A DNA stretch of 43,763 nt from CAYLJO01 sp964383905. Its GTDB lineage: Bacteria; Acidobacteriota; Blastocatellia; Pyrinomonadales; Pyrinomonadaceae. Location of the stretch: assembly GCA_964383905.1 (NCBI GenBank), contig CAYLJO010000026.1, forward strand, positions 1-43,763, written 5' to 3'. The first letter of the stretch is position 1, and each line of letters begins with the position of its first letter. Below, one piece after another: positions 1-8,529 of the stretch. Both the position numbers and the translations under genes were made by a program. The notes below the pieces were generated by a model. It saw only the letters and a program-made list of their open reading frames with translations, was not told where the DNA came from and did not search any database.

Positions 1-2
1 AT

Positions 3-521
3 CAGGCGCGGACCATCCGGATCCCCGTCCACATGATCGAGACTATTAACAAGCTCATCCGCACCTCGCGCGCTCTGGTGCAGGAGATGGGCCGCGAGCC
101 GACGAGCGAAGAGATCGCCAGGAAGATGGACATCCCAGTCTCCAAGGTGCGCAAGGTGCTGAAGATCGCGCAGGAACCGATTTCGCTCGAGACGCCGATC
201 GGGGAGGAGGAGGATTCGCACCTCGGCGACTTCATCGAAGATAAGTCTATTTTGAATCCGGCCGACGCCGTTGTCGCCTCTAACCTGCGCGAGATCACCG
301 ACGAGGTGCTGGCAACCCTCACGCCGCGCGAAGAGAAGGTGATTAAGATGCGCTTCGGCCTTGGCACGTCCGGGTCTGAGCACACGCTTGAAGAAGTCGG
401 CCAGCACTTCGCGGTAACGCGCGAGCGTATTCGGCAGATCGAAGCCAAGGCGCTCAGAAAGCTTCGCCACCCTTCGCGCTCACGCAAACTGAAGGCGTTT
501 TTAGAGAGTGCCCAGCGTTAA
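3..521 (+). CDS. rpoD: RNA polymerase primary sigma factor, C-terminal part (5' end outside window)
   Basis: C-terminal part of the housekeeping sigma-70 factor, which directs core RNA polymerase to -10/-35 promoters. The frame is open from base 3 and reads QARTIRIPVHMIETINKL, the conserved junction of regions 2.4 and 3.0, so the gene starts upstream of the window and the ATG at 33 is internal. Region 3 follows (EMGREPTSEEIARKM), then the region 3.2 acidic segment (GEEEDSHLGDFIED), and region 4 with LTPREEKVIKMRFGL and the -35-binding helix-turn-helix TLEEVGQHFAVTRERIRQIEAKALRKL. The stop TAA is at 519-521. The next gene lies 77 bases downstream on the same strand, with an inverted repeat between them. 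Identity is firm; only the N-terminal length cannot be seen. Confidence 0.96.
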   Translation, partial: QARTIRIPVHMIETINKLIRTSRALVQEMGREPTSEEIARKMDIPVSKVRKVLKIAQEPISLETPIGEEEDSHLGDFIEDKSILNPADAVVASNLREITDEVLATLTPREEKVIKMRFGLGTSGSEHTLEEVGQHFAVTRERIRQIEAKALRKLRHPSRSRKLKAFLESAQR

Positions 522-534
522 GTCAGAAGTATTC

Positions 535-582
535 AACGCCGCGGAGGCGGGTTAAGCACTAGTGATTCATCGCCGCGGCGTT
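535..582. repeat. Inverted repeat between rpoD and radical SAM gene
   Basis: AACGCCGCGG at 535-544 is perfectly repeated in inverse at 573-582, with a 28-base loop. It could fold as a hairpin after rpoD. There is no clear T-run behind it, so its role as a terminator is uncertain. Confidence 0.5.
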
Positions 583-598
583 CAACGTTCATCGTTTT

Positions 599-2485
599 AT
601 GAACCAGAGAATTATCGAGAGCTACCGGCAGAAACTCGCTACCGAAGAGGGTTGGGTGCTCAAGCGCGGCGCCGCGCTTCGTGTCGCGCTATGCTACCCG
701 AACATTTACGCCATTGGGATGGCGAATCTGGGCTTTCATGCGATGTATGAGATTTTCAACAACATCCCTGAGGTCTCCTGCGAGCGTGTTTTTCTGCCGG
801 ACGAGCGCGAAATGCGTGAGTATGAAAAATCTCGCACCCCGCTCCTCTCTCTCGAGTCACAGACGCCTGTCCGTGATTTTGACGTGGTAGCTTTTTCGAT
901 CTCATTTGAGACGGACTACCTGAACATGGCGCGCATGCTGCGTTTAAGCGGCCTCCCCCTTTGGTCGCGAGATCGAACCCGTCACGATCCGCTGATCGTG
1001 ATGGGCGGCGCGGCGTCGTTTCTCAATCCCGAACCGATCGCCGATTTTACGGATGTCATCGGCGTCGGCGAAGGGGAGATCCTCGGGCCGCAACTCGTTG
1101 ACGTCATCCTGGGGCATGCGTCGAAGCAGGAGACACTGCTGGCGCTGGCGCGTGTCGGTCGCGGCTTCTACGTGCCTTCACTCTATGAAGTCGCATACAA
1201 CGCGGACGGCACGGTGGAAGCTTATACGCCGCTGGAATCGGGTGTGCCCGCGCGAGTCGGGCGCGCCGTGGCGGCAGAAAATCCGAAAGAAGGCAGCCTC
1301 AGGCGGGCGCTGCGCCGCGGCGATGTGGAGACCGCCGAGCGGCTGCGAGGCGGAGAAGTTTTCGCGCCGTCAACGACTATCTGGGCACCCGAAGCCGAGA
1401 TGGGCGAGCGCTTCCTGATTGAGATTTCTCGCGGGTGCTCGCAGGGCTGCCGCTTCTGCTGGGCCGGTTTCAACTACTGGCCGCCGCGCGTCGTGCCGGC
1501 GCGCGACATCCTCGCAAAGGCGGAGTCGTGGCGCTCTAAGACCGACAAGATCGGGCTGGTCTCGACGGCGGTTTGCGACCACCCGGAGATCAGCGACATC
1601 CTGCGGGGGTTGCGGGCGATGGACTATCGCATTTCCGTGTCGTCGCTGCGGCTGGACCAAATATCGGATGAGCTTCTTGATGCGCTTGTCGACTCCCGCG
1701 ACCAGCAGATTGCCGTCGCGCCCGAGACGGGATCGGACCGTCTGCGCAAGGTCATTAACAAGAATCTCACCAACGACGAAATCGTGGATATTTGCGGCGC
1801 CGTTTTCGACCGCGGAATGTTGACGATCAAACTTTACCTGATGGTCGGGCTGCCGACAGAGACCGACGAGGACCTCGAAGAAATGGTCGTGCTTGTCGGG
1901 CGTATCAAAGACAGGATGCTTGAGGCGGGCCGCCGCCTGGGTCGTGCCGGCAAGATCATCCCATCACTCAACGGTTTCGTGCCGAAGCCGAATACGCCCA
2001 TGCAGTGGGACGCCATTTGCGACGAGAAAGATTTGAAGCGGCGTCTGAAATGGGCGTCGAAAAACCTGGCGCGCATCCCGAACGTCGAAGTGCGCGCGAT
2101 GTCAGCGCGCACCGCACACGAGCAGGCCCTGTTCTCGTCGGGCGATAGAAAGGCGGCGCGAATCATCGAAGCGGCGACACGCTCGAACGGCGACCTGCAC
2201 GCGGCGTTACGCGAGACGGGAATTGATCCGGCCTTCTACACGAGCCGTAATCGGTCTTACGGTGAGCGGTTGCCGTGGGAAATCGTTGAGTCAGGTCTTT
2301 CGCGCGACTTCATGCAAAGGGAGCACGAGAGGGCACGCGTTGCCAGGTCAACGGCGCCGTGCCCGTCCGTTGACCAATGCACACGCTGCGGCGTGTGCCC
2401 GACGACGTGGCTGGCCTCAGCGCCGGCCGGACTCGTGCAATTGCAGGGTAGCGGCGTCGAACGCGCGCTCGCGCCTGCGGGTTAA
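599..2485 (+). CDS. B12-binding-like radical SAM protein, TIGR03960 family
   Basis: A 628-residue radical SAM enzyme. The N-terminal third (about 25-200) resembles a cobalamin-binding Rossmann domain. The radical SAM core begins near residue 270, with the [4Fe-4S]/SAM motif CSQGCRFC (C280, C284, C287) after the conserved stretch FLIEISRG. Family-typical segments VAPETGSDRLRKVINK and LYLMVGLPTETDEDL follow. Near the C-terminus is a second cysteine cluster, CTRCGVC, which might hold another metal or cluster. In many bacteria this family sits beside or is fused to a DUF2344 (TIGR03936) partner and near ribosomal or rne/rng genes; no such partner is here. The substrate is not known. The start ATG at 599 gives MNQRIIESYRQKL, as in relatives. 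Confidence 0.9.
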   Translation: MNQRIIESYRQKLATEEGWVLKRGAALRVALCYPNIYAIGMANLGFHAMYEIFNNIPEVSCERVFLPDEREMREYEKSRTPLLSLESQTPVRDFDVVAFSISFETDYLNMARMLRLSGLPLWSRDRTRHDPLIVMGGAASFLNPEPIADFTDVIGVGEGEILGPQLVDVILGHASKQETLLALARVGRGFYVPSLYEVAYNADGTVEAYTPLESGVPARVGRAVAAENPKEGSLRRALRRGDVETAERLRGGEVFAPSTTIWAPEAEMGERFLIEISRGCSQGCRFCWAGFNYWPPRVVPARDILAKAESWRSKTDKIGLVSTAVCDHPEISDILRGLRAMDYRISVSSLRLDQISDELLDALVDSRDQQIAVAPETGSDRLRKVINKNLTNDEIVDICGAVFDRGMLTIKLYLMVGLPTETDEDLEEMVVLVGRIKDRMLEAGRRLGRAGKIIPSLNGFVPKPNTPMQWDAICDEKDLKRRLKWASKNLARIPNVEVRAMSARTAHEQALFSSGDRKAARIIEAATRSNGDLHAALRETGIDPAFYTSRNRSYGERLPWEIVESGLSRDFMQREHERARVARSTAPCPSVDQCTRCGVCPTTWLASAPAGLVQLQGSGVERALAPAG

Positions 2486-2549
2486 GACGGGAGTGAATTA
2501 GAGGCATGCGCCCTGTCCCACAATGCTGCTGCTCGGTGGGACGGGGCTC

Positions 2550-2948
2550 TTATTTATTGAACCACGAGCTGCTGGTCGCCGTGTGATCGAAGTCGTACTG
2601 GTACGTGTAGCCGGGCAGTTGAATCTGGTGTACGTACTGCACCCTTGCTTCAAGCCGGCCTTCGCGGTGTGTGACGGTGATCGATGCGTCCGGCGGCACG
2701 CCGTAATCGCCCCCGGTGGCCCGCAGCTGCGTCGCCAGCCAGTCATCGGTCTGTCCCATCGCGGCCGCCTTATCCACGCTTTGCTGCATGAAGTCTTTGT
2801 ACTGATAAGCTTGTAAGGCAACGGGAACGTATTGATAGCCCGCGTAAAAGATCAGGGCGACGAGAGCAATCACGATCAAGAACTTGAGGCGCGCTCCGCC
2901 GCGTTCGTTGGGCCTGGTTGTGTAGTGTATGCCGCACGATCTATTCAT
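2550..2948 (-). CDS. Small single-span membrane protein, DUF4845-like
   Basis: About 132 residues. A basic N-terminus (RPNERGGARLK) precedes one hydrophobic segment (FLIVIALVALIFYAGYQYV) and a soluble domain that probably faces the periplasm. The pattern of one N-terminal span, a YKDFMQQ-type helix, then a short beta-rich domain resembles DUF4845-type proteins of unknown function. I chose ATG at 2948 because AGGA lies 8 bases upstream; an upstream TTG at 2969 would give a 4-base overlap with aroB. It is the last gene of the peptidase-aroB unit and begins 17 bases after the aroB stop. No catalytic motif is visible. It is probably real, given its operon position and coherent topology, but the function is unknown. 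Confidence 0.7.
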   Translation of the reverse strand: MNRSCGIHYTTRPNERGGARLKFLIVIALVALIFYAGYQYVPVALQAYQYKDFMQQSVDKAAAMGQTDDWLATQLRATGGDYGVPPDASITVTHREGRLEARVQYVHQIQLPGYTYQYDFDHTATSSSWFNK

Positions 2949-2965
2949 ACCGGTTTTCCTGTCAT

Positions 2966-4108
2966 TCAAGAAGTTTGTCGCAGAGCGGCGCGGAGTGAGG
3001 CGCGCAAGAGTCGCGGCGCGATCTCTCGTCCGTCAACGATTGCGGCGCGGCCGATACGCTCAAGCAGAACCCATTTGATGTGGCCGCCGACGCTCTTTTT
3101 ATCGCGCGTAAGCGCGCTTACAATCGCACCAGGGTCGAGATCATCGGCGCGCGGCAATCGCCCACACGAGGAGACGGCGCCGCGAAGCAATTCTAACTCC
3201 GAAGCTTCTAATAAGCCTAGCCTCATGGAAATTTCCCCCGCGGTCAGCATGCCGTAGCCGACCGCTTCGCCGTGATGAAAGCGCCGGTACTGCGTGATAT
3301 TCTCAAGCGCGTGCGCGGTCGTATGGCCGAAGTTCAGGATACGCCGAGACCGGCGGTCGGTGCGCCCCACTTCTTCGCGCTCATCACCCGCGACGATTCC
3401 GGCCTTGAACGCCACTTGCGCCGCGATGAGTCGGCCTAAGCCCTCATTTGCAAGCGCTATGCCACCGGACTCTTCACCGCGCAGGAAATCATATGTCTGT
3501 TCAAACAGCTTGCGGCTGCCTGCCGCGCCTTGTTTGATGCCCTCGCACCACCCGGCGGTCAACTCGCGCCGCGGCAGGGTGCGAAGCGTCGTCGTATCAA
3601 TCAATACGGCGCGTGGGTGGTGAAACGCGCCCACCAGATTTTTTCCGGCCTCGATATTGACGGCCGTTTTACCGCCCACGGAAGAATCAATTTGCGCCAA
3701 CAGCGTCGTCGGAATCTGCAGCAAAGCGATACCGCGGAGGTACAGAGCGGCGGCGAGCCCTGCGAGGTCGCCCACCACACCGCCGCCCAACGCTACCACC
3801 GCGTCGGTCCTCTCCAGGCCGACATCCGCGAGAAATTGCAACGCGTGCTCCAGTGTGTGAAGAGATTTGTAACGTTCGCCGTCGCGCATCAACCAGCTCG
3901 CGACCTCGAAATCTCTGCCGCGTAAGCTCTCCAGAGCGCGCGCGCCATACAGGCCGAAGACCCTCTGGTTGGAAATAACTACAACGCGGCGCGCATGCGG
4001 CGTCAATAAGCGCCGCGCTAGGTCGCCAAGCATGGCGAGCGTTCCCGCGCCGACGGTGATCTCATATTGTTGCCACCGCGCCCTGAGGCGCACACACACG
4101 CGCTGCAC
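2966..4108 (-). CDS. aroB: 3-dehydroquinate synthase
   Basis: Converts DAHP to 3-dehydroquinate, the second step of the cytosolic shikimate pathway, using NAD+ and a divalent metal. The 380 residues are normal for the family. Visible signatures are the NAD-binding loop GGGVVGDLAG, PTTLLAQIDSSVGGKTAVN, the Glu metal ligand in WCEGIKQG, and the two His ligands in LNFGHTTAHALE and FHHGEAVGYGM. The start is a GTG at 4108, 9 bases after the peptidase stop, so the two are probably co-transcribed; the small membrane protein follows 17 bases downstream. GTG codons slightly further in are alternative starts. Confidence 0.96.
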   Translation of the reverse strand: MQRVCVRLRARWQQYEITVGAGTLAMLGDLARRLLTPHARRVVVISNQRVFGLYGARALESLRGRDFEVASWLMRDGERYKSLHTLEHALQFLADVGLERTDAVVALGGGVVGDLAGLAAALYLRGIALLQIPTTLLAQIDSSVGGKTAVNIEAGKNLVGAFHHPRAVLIDTTTLRTLPRRELTAGWCEGIKQGAAGSRKLFEQTYDFLRGEESGGIALANEGLGRLIAAQVAFKAGIVAGDEREEVGRTDRRSRRILNFGHTTAHALENITQYRRFHHGEAVGYGMLTAGEISMRLGLLEASELELLRGAVSSCGRLPRADDLDPGAIVSALTRDKKSVGGHIKWVLLERIGRAAIVDGREIAPRLLRASLRAALRQTS

Positions 4109-4117
4109 GCTCTTCTC

Positions 4118-5641
4118 TTAATCCTCGTTCATCGCCGCGATCAAGGTGTCGGCTAACTGGTCGAACCCGATTTCACCAAAGCCGATCAGTCGCGCGAGTT
4201 CTTCGACACGATAGCGTGAGGAGGTGTTCCAGAGATCTATTAGTTCGTCCCCGGCCTTCCGCGCGGCCCACCAGCGGCGGCCGTAACGCGTGCGCAAGTG
4301 TTCACGCAAGCCGACTTCAAACGCCCAGGCGCGCAGGTACGCCGCCGCGTAAAAGCCATCATCCACATCCCATAAATGCAGCGCCGGGTCGTGGCGAAAC
4401 CCGGTCGCCTGCTCCTGCAGTGCCGCGTAGGTGGCTGCCAATTGTTCCGCGCGCACGTTAGGGCTGTCGTGCATGGCGATTTCATAGCTCAGTTTAGCGC
4501 AGTAACGACGAATATTATGAGTAGTCAAAAGCGCCAGGTCGCGCACGATCGATCGCGCCCGGCCGGGGCTCATACCATTTCTGTGCTCGGCGAGCCACGT
4601 CGCATCCAGAAAGAGATAATTGAAGAGAAACGCGAACCCTTCCGTCGTAGCGTAGTCCGGCGCGTACAAGAACTCCGGATGACGCGCGGCCAGGTCGCGC
4701 GAGGTCCAGCCGAAGTGCTGCGCATGTCCCGCCTCGTGAAAGAGCACGGTGTAATCGTGAACGCCGCCGATGGGCGCCAGCAGCAAGCGTACATCACGCG
4801 GCGGGTCAATGCGGAAGCAGGCGGCGCGTGGATACTTTAAGGGACGCACCTCGTCGTCGATATGTATGTTCTGCTGTTGCTCGGCGCGAATTCCCAAACC
4901 GCTCATCGCCAGACGGTAAGTTGCCAGGGCGCCCGCCGCCGGAAAGAACGGGTCGAGGCGTGGCATGCGTTGAAAGAAGAAGTAATCGGCAAGCCGGAGA
5001 TCGCCAGACCCGACGCCGGGTAGGTCGCGTGCCGTGGCCAGGGCCAGGGCTGAGGAGTAGGCGGATTCGGTGCGGCAGAGGAAGTTATCTGTTAGAGCGG
5101 CGAGGCGTTCGTAATCCGTGCCCGTGATGTCTGTGAAAAGCGTGCGATAGGAATCAAACCCGAGAGCGCGCACAGAGTCGTGAAATGATTCGATGCGGGC
5201 GGCGCGCAGGTCGGCGCAACTGCCGAGCGCATCATTTCGGCGCGCCGTCAGTTCGCGGCGGCGGGCCGTTACCGGTTCGTTGGCGATCAGTTTCAGGACA
5301 CCGTGCACCGGAATGCTTTGCCCATCCCACTTAACTCGCGCCGAAGATTCACAGCGGGCGCATTCTTCGGTGAGGACTCTGGCGCGCGATTCCAGATACC
5401 CTATGCGCGCGGCGCCAAAAAGGGCGTGGAGGCCGGAGCGTTCCGTCTCCCTATGTGATGGCGTTTCGCTTAAGGTCTTTTGCAGGTCGCCTATCGCGTC
5501 CCGTGTGAACAGGTGGCCGTAGCGATCATATACCGGCTCGGTATGGAGGTCGGGTTGTAAGCCTGCGCGATGCTCATAATGCGCAAGCTCAAGCGCTGAA
5601 TTGTAAGCGGCAAAATCGCGGCGATAGTCGTCAACATTCAT
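4118..5641 (-). CDS. M3-like zinc metallopeptidase
   Basis: A 507-residue, probably cytoplasmic metallopeptidase. The zinc site is FHEAGHAQHFG (H302, E303, H306), and a plausible third ligand is the Glu in YATTEGFAFLF about 30 residues later. That spacing, the mostly helical sequence and the C-terminal DDGFYAAAYLRAWAFEVGLREHL segment suit the M3 (oligopeptidase F/thimet) clan, although the protein is shorter than most M3 enzymes. There is no signal peptide. It is the first gene of an apparent operon with aroB, with ATG at 5641 and a candidate promoter about 70 bases upstream. The exact subfamily and substrate are unknown. A carboxypeptidase-like M32 assignment is less likely from the motif context. 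Confidence 0.84.
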   Translation of the reverse strand: MNVDDYRRDFAAYNSALELAHYEHRAGLQPDLHTEPVYDRYGHLFTRDAIGDLQKTLSETPSHRETERSGLHALFGAARIGYLESRARVLTEECARCESSARVKWDGQSIPVHGVLKLIANEPVTARRRELTARRNDALGSCADLRAARIESFHDSVRALGFDSYRTLFTDITGTDYERLAALTDNFLCRTESAYSSALALATARDLPGVGSGDLRLADYFFFQRMPRLDPFFPAAGALATYRLAMSGLGIRAEQQQNIHIDDEVRPLKYPRAACFRIDPPRDVRLLLAPIGGVHDYTVLFHEAGHAQHFGWTSRDLAARHPEFLYAPDYATTEGFAFLFNYLFLDATWLAEHRNGMSPGRARSIVRDLALLTTHNIRRYCAKLSYEIAMHDSPNVRAEQLAATYAALQEQATGFRHDPALHLWDVDDGFYAAAYLRAWAFEVGLREHLRTRYGRRWWAARKAGDELIDLWNTSSRYRVEELARLIGFGEIGFDQLADTLIAAMNED

Positions 5642-5712
5642 GTTTAGAGAGGGCGGCTCTGCAATTACAAAGACGGTCCGGCCTTAATACGGGAAAGCGC
5701 GAATCGTTAGAA

Positions 5713-5721
5713 ATTGTAGCA
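5713..5721 (-). promoter_or_regulatory. Candidate extended -10 promoter for the peptidase-aroB operon
   Basis: On the minus strand the sequence reads TGC-TACAAT, an extended -10 element with 5 of 6 matches to TATAAT. No good -35 lies at 17 bases; a TTGACA is present but about 23 bases away. Transcription would begin near 5706, giving a leader of about 65 bases before ATG 5641. Confidence 0.35.
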
Positions 5722-5756
5722 TGGGGCGGGGCCCGAAGGTGTGTCAAGACAAAGCG

Positions 5757-5793
5757 AAAGGGCGTGACAACGTGGGAGTGTGTCACGCCCCTT
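5757..5793 (-). terminator. Strong hairpin, possible terminator after glmM
   Basis: GGCGTGACA (5761-5769) pairs with TGTCACGCC (5781-5789), and the stem extends outward through A/G-rich and C/T-rich flanks with one extra C. On the minus strand it is followed by the T-rich CTTTCGCTTTGTCTT. It could end the cdaA-cdaR-glmM transcript. The T-run is interrupted, so this is only probable. Confidence 0.42.
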
Positions 5794-6043
5794 CATATTC
5801 GTGGTTACTGTCCTCACCCCAGCAACCACTGAGACGGAGGATTCACCAACCGTCTCTCTTGCCCCATAATATACATCGCAACGGCTATGCCGCGCAAGCG
5901 GTACTTTTATGCGGGGCCCAACCCAAATCCTTCCTGTGCTTTTCGGCCCACTCGCGGCGCTAGCGCCTTTCATCGCCTGGTAAAAGGCTGATTCCAGCGT
6001 ATTTTTTACACTCCCGGCTGTGTAGAATTTTCCTGGCAGACGC
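5794..6043. other. Non-coding stretch with several further hairpins
   Basis: No convincing gene lies between the peptidase and glmM. Inverted repeats follow one another: GTGGTT/AACCAC (5801-5806 and 5824-5829), GAGACGG/CCGTCTC (5831-5837 and 5850-5856), GCCCC/GGGGC (5861-5865 and 5912-5916), and inside the last a CCGC-GCAA-GCGG hairpin (5890-5901) with a GNRA tetraloop. The spacing suggests a structured RNA or a cluster of hairpin repeats. I cannot match it to a named riboswitch. Confidence 0.4.
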
Positions 6044-7423
6044 TCAACTCGCGCCCAACGATTCACGGATCACGGAAGCCAGTCTCCCCGCGTATCTTTC
6101 GATCTCATCTTGCCGCTCCCCCTCGATCATCACGCGCGCCAGCGGCTCAGTGCCGGAATAGCGTAGCAGGAGCCGCCCGCGGTCACCGAGTTGTACGACC
6201 ACCTCATCGACCAGGCGTGCAATTTCACCGACCTCTTCAAAGGGGCGCTTTTCGCGCACGCGAACGTTAACGAGCACTTGCGGATAGCGCGTCAGGCCGG
6301 CCGTCAGCTCATCCAGTTTCGCCCTCTTTTCCTGCATGGCCCGGAGTAAGCTGAGCGTCGTGATCATCCCGTCACCGGCCAGACTCAGACGCGGAAAGAT
6401 GATGTGGCCGGATTGCTCGCCGCCGAGGCTGGCCCCCGTGCGCAGTAGCTCATCCAGAACGTACTTGTCGCCCACGTCCGTGCGTAACAGGCGCATCCCG
6501 CGCGAGCGCAAAGCGATCTCCAAACCAATGTTGCTCATCACGGTTGCTACGACAAGGTGATCATTCAATTGACCACGCTCTTCGAGGTACTGGGCCATGA
6601 CCCACATCGTCGCATCGCCGTCGACGGATGGCCCCCGCCGGTCAACAAAGAGGGCGCGGTCCGCATCGCCGTCAAAAGCGACGCCGAGGTCTGCGTTCTG
6701 CTCGACGACTCTTTGGCGCATACCCTCGACGTGGAGCGACCCACAATTGCGATTGATGTTGCGCCCGTCAGGTGAATTATTGATGGCGGTCAATTGCGCG
6801 CCGAGGCGCGCGAAAAGCTCGGGCGCAAGGCGCGAAGCAGCGCCGTGGGCGCAGTCAACAACGATGCGCAGCCCTTCGAGCGAAAGGTTGGCGGCGATCC
6901 CTTCAGCTAGAAAATCGAGGTAGCGTGCTTTGAGCGCGGCGGCTTTCTCCGGCTCGGTCTCTCCCGCCGGCCCGACTAATTGCGTTTGATCCGCCGTGAC
7001 CCGGTCTCCGGTTCCGGCGGCGATGTCGGTCTCGATCAGACGCTCCGTCGCATCATCTAGCTTACGCCCCGAGGGCGAGAAAATTTTGATCCCGTTGTCC
7101 TGGTAAGGGTTATGCGAGGCGCTGATCACGACGCCGGCGTCCGCCGGCAGAATGCGCGTGAGATATGCTACTCCCGGCGTTGTGATAACGCCTGCGGACT
7201 CGCACTGTGCCCCCGCCTCATGAGCGCCCATGACGAGCGCCCGCTCAATCCATGCGCTGGACTCACGCGTGTCACGCCCGGTCACGATGCGCGGCGTGTG
7301 GTTCCCTGACCGGGCAGCGAGACGGCGCGCGAGCGAGCGGCCCGTGATGCGCACCGTAGCCGCATCCAGTGGGAAACGTCCGGCTTCACCGCGCATGCCG
7401 TCCGTACCGAATAGTCTTTTCAT
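6044..7423 (-). CDS. glmM: Phosphoglucosamine mutase
   Basis: Interconverts glucosamine-6-phosphate and glucosamine-1-phosphate on the cytosolic route to UDP-GlcNAc, needed for peptidoglycan and lipopolysaccharide. The 459 residues start with the typical MKRLFGTDGMRGEAG. The phosphoserine loop is ISASHNPYQDNGIKIF (catalytic S103), the metal loop is DGDADR, the sugar loop contains GEQSGHIIF, and the phosphate-binding RYSGTEPLARVMIEG is near the end. The frame extends 32 codons further upstream into cdaR, but ATG 7423 matches the family start. It is the third gene of cdaA-cdaR-glmM, an arrangement conserved in many phyla in which the c-di-AMP cyclase physically interacts with GlmM in Gram-positives. 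Confidence 0.97.
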   Translation of the reverse strand: MKRLFGTDGMRGEAGRFPLDAATVRITGRSLARRLAARSGNHTPRIVTGRDTRESSAWIERALVMGAHEAGAQCESAGVITTPGVAYLTRILPADAGVVISASHNPYQDNGIKIFSPSGRKLDDATERLIETDIAAGTGDRVTADQTQLVGPAGETEPEKAAALKARYLDFLAEGIAANLSLEGLRIVVDCAHGAASRLAPELFARLGAQLTAINNSPDGRNINRNCGSLHVEGMRQRVVEQNADLGVAFDGDADRALFVDRRGPSVDGDATMWVMAQYLEERGQLNDHLVVATVMSNIGLEIALRSRGMRLLRTDVGDKYVLDELLRTGASLGGEQSGHIIFPRLSLAGDGMITTLSLLRAMQEKRAKLDELTAGLTRYPQVLVNVRVREKRPFEEVGEIARLVDEVVVQLGDRGRLLLRYSGTEPLARVMIEGERQDEIERYAGRLASVIRESLGAS

Positions 7424-7472
7424 AGTTTCGGGTTCCGGGTTCCGAATTAGAAATGGTCCCTCAACTCGGAAC

Positions 7473-8441
7473 TTATTTGATAGAAAAGTGTGTTGGTTTC
7501 GTGGAACGCAGTTCAACAAGACCTTCCGTTCCGGGCGGCAACACTAAGTGGGGCGCCAGTGTCCCGTCCGCGGTCCTATCTAAGACGATCCGTATCTCTT
7601 CGGGACGAAGACTATCGATCATAGAACGGGGGCCGTAAAGGAGCACGCTCGCGGTCTTAGGTCGTGCCTGCACGCCGGAACCCGCGTGTACGGCGACGCC
7701 CGTAATCGTCTTTTCAGTGCGCCGCTCGCCGAGCCGGACGTACACGCTCACGGCCGAGTCGAGTACGTCAACTTTCGGATCGGGGATGTCAATGGCTACT
7801 TGCTGGAGGGTGAAACTTTCTCTGCGGCCATCCAGCGAAATGCTCTCGGTCGGGGCTTTCTCTAAGGCGTCAATGTGGCTCGCGGGCCCACGCACTCTCA
7901 CTTTAGCTGGGACAGCGTTGACGGCCAGTAACTCGTAACCTTCCGGGGGATTGCCTTCGAGACGCGCTTCGACTTCGATCTGGCGCTCCACGCGCAGCTC
8001 CAGCCGCAACGGCACGACGTTGGGCTCAACCGATTCCAGACGCACGCCTTCGGGAAGGTCCAGTTTGACGCGGCCGGCCGTCAGCTTTACAACGCGCTCG
8101 CCCGGTCTGCGGTCGGTGACATCAACATAGGCGACCAGATCGCGGGCGTTGACTTGGTTGAGAGCTTTCCTATTGCCGGTCAACGTCACCTCGACTTCAC
8201 TGCGTGGGTCATTGCTGATCTGCATGTCCTCCGGTAACCGGAAGGTGAGTAGCACGCCGCGCAAGCGCACCGTGATCGGCGTGCGCTGCCCGGTCACGCC
8301 GTACCACAACCCGAGTGTGATGGCGAGGGCGAGCAATTTCAAGTTCCAATCCTCAAGGAAAAATTCGCGCAGCCAGCGTTGCGGCCCGCGCGGCGAGCGC
8401 GCAAAGCGTGGTGATCGGCCATCTGGTTCGCGGAAAGTCAT
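7473..8441 (-). CDS. cdaR: YbbR-domain protein, regulator of diadenylate cyclase
   Basis: About 322 residues: a basic cytoplasmic N-terminus, one membrane span (NLKLLALAITLGLWYGVTG), then three to four YbbR repeats outside the membrane. Repeat-like segments are PITVRLRGVLLTFRLPEDMQI, GERVVKLTAGRVKLDLPEGV, VEARLEGNPPEGYELLAVNAVPAKVRVRGP and VAVHAGSGVQARPKTASVLLYGP. In Firmicutes CdaR binds and modulates CdaA. Here it lies between cdaA and glmM, as in the conserved operon. The frame is open to a TTG at 8450; I favour ATG 8441 (MTFREPDG), with GGTGA just upstream. A large perfect inverted repeat separates it from cdaA. Confidence 0.88.
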   Translation of the reverse strand: MTFREPDGRSPRFARSPRGPQRWLREFFLEDWNLKLLALAITLGLWYGVTGQRTPITVRLRGVLLTFRLPEDMQISNDPRSEVEVTLTGNRKALNQVNARDLVAYVDVTDRRPGERVVKLTAGRVKLDLPEGVRLESVEPNVVPLRLELRVERQIEVEARLEGNPPEGYELLAVNAVPAKVRVRGPASHIDALEKAPTESISLDGRRESFTLQQVAIDIPDPKVDVLDSAVSVYVRLGERRTEKTITGVAVHAGSGVQARPKTASVLLYGPRSMIDSLRPEEIRIVLDRTADGTLAPHLVLPPGTEGLVELRSTKPTHFSIK

Positions 8442-8462
8442 TGTCACCAATCAATAACTAGC

Positions 8463-8523
8463 AATCGGTAGCCGGTAATTAGCTTTCGGTTCCCAGTTGA
8501 CAGCTAATTACCGGCTACCGATT
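8463..8523. repeat. Perfect 22-bp inverted repeat between cdaA and cdaR
   Basis: Bases 8463-8484 (beginning AATCGGTAGCCGG) and 8502-8523 (ending CCGGCTACCGATT) are exact reverse complements with a 17-base loop. In RNA this would be a very stable hairpin inside the cdaA-cdaR mRNA. No T-run follows, so it looks more like a REP-type or mRNA-processing element than a terminator. Confidence 0.95.
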
Positions 8524-8529
8524 ACTATT

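Noticed and set aside
599..2485. Adjacent DUF2344 partner expected with the TIGR03960 family
   Set aside because: Looked for between 2486 and 2970 and within this gene; not found on either strand.
5707..6066. 119-codon minus frame between the peptidase and glmM
   Set aside because: Overlaps the glmM end and runs through hairpin-rich DNA; composition is not protein-like.
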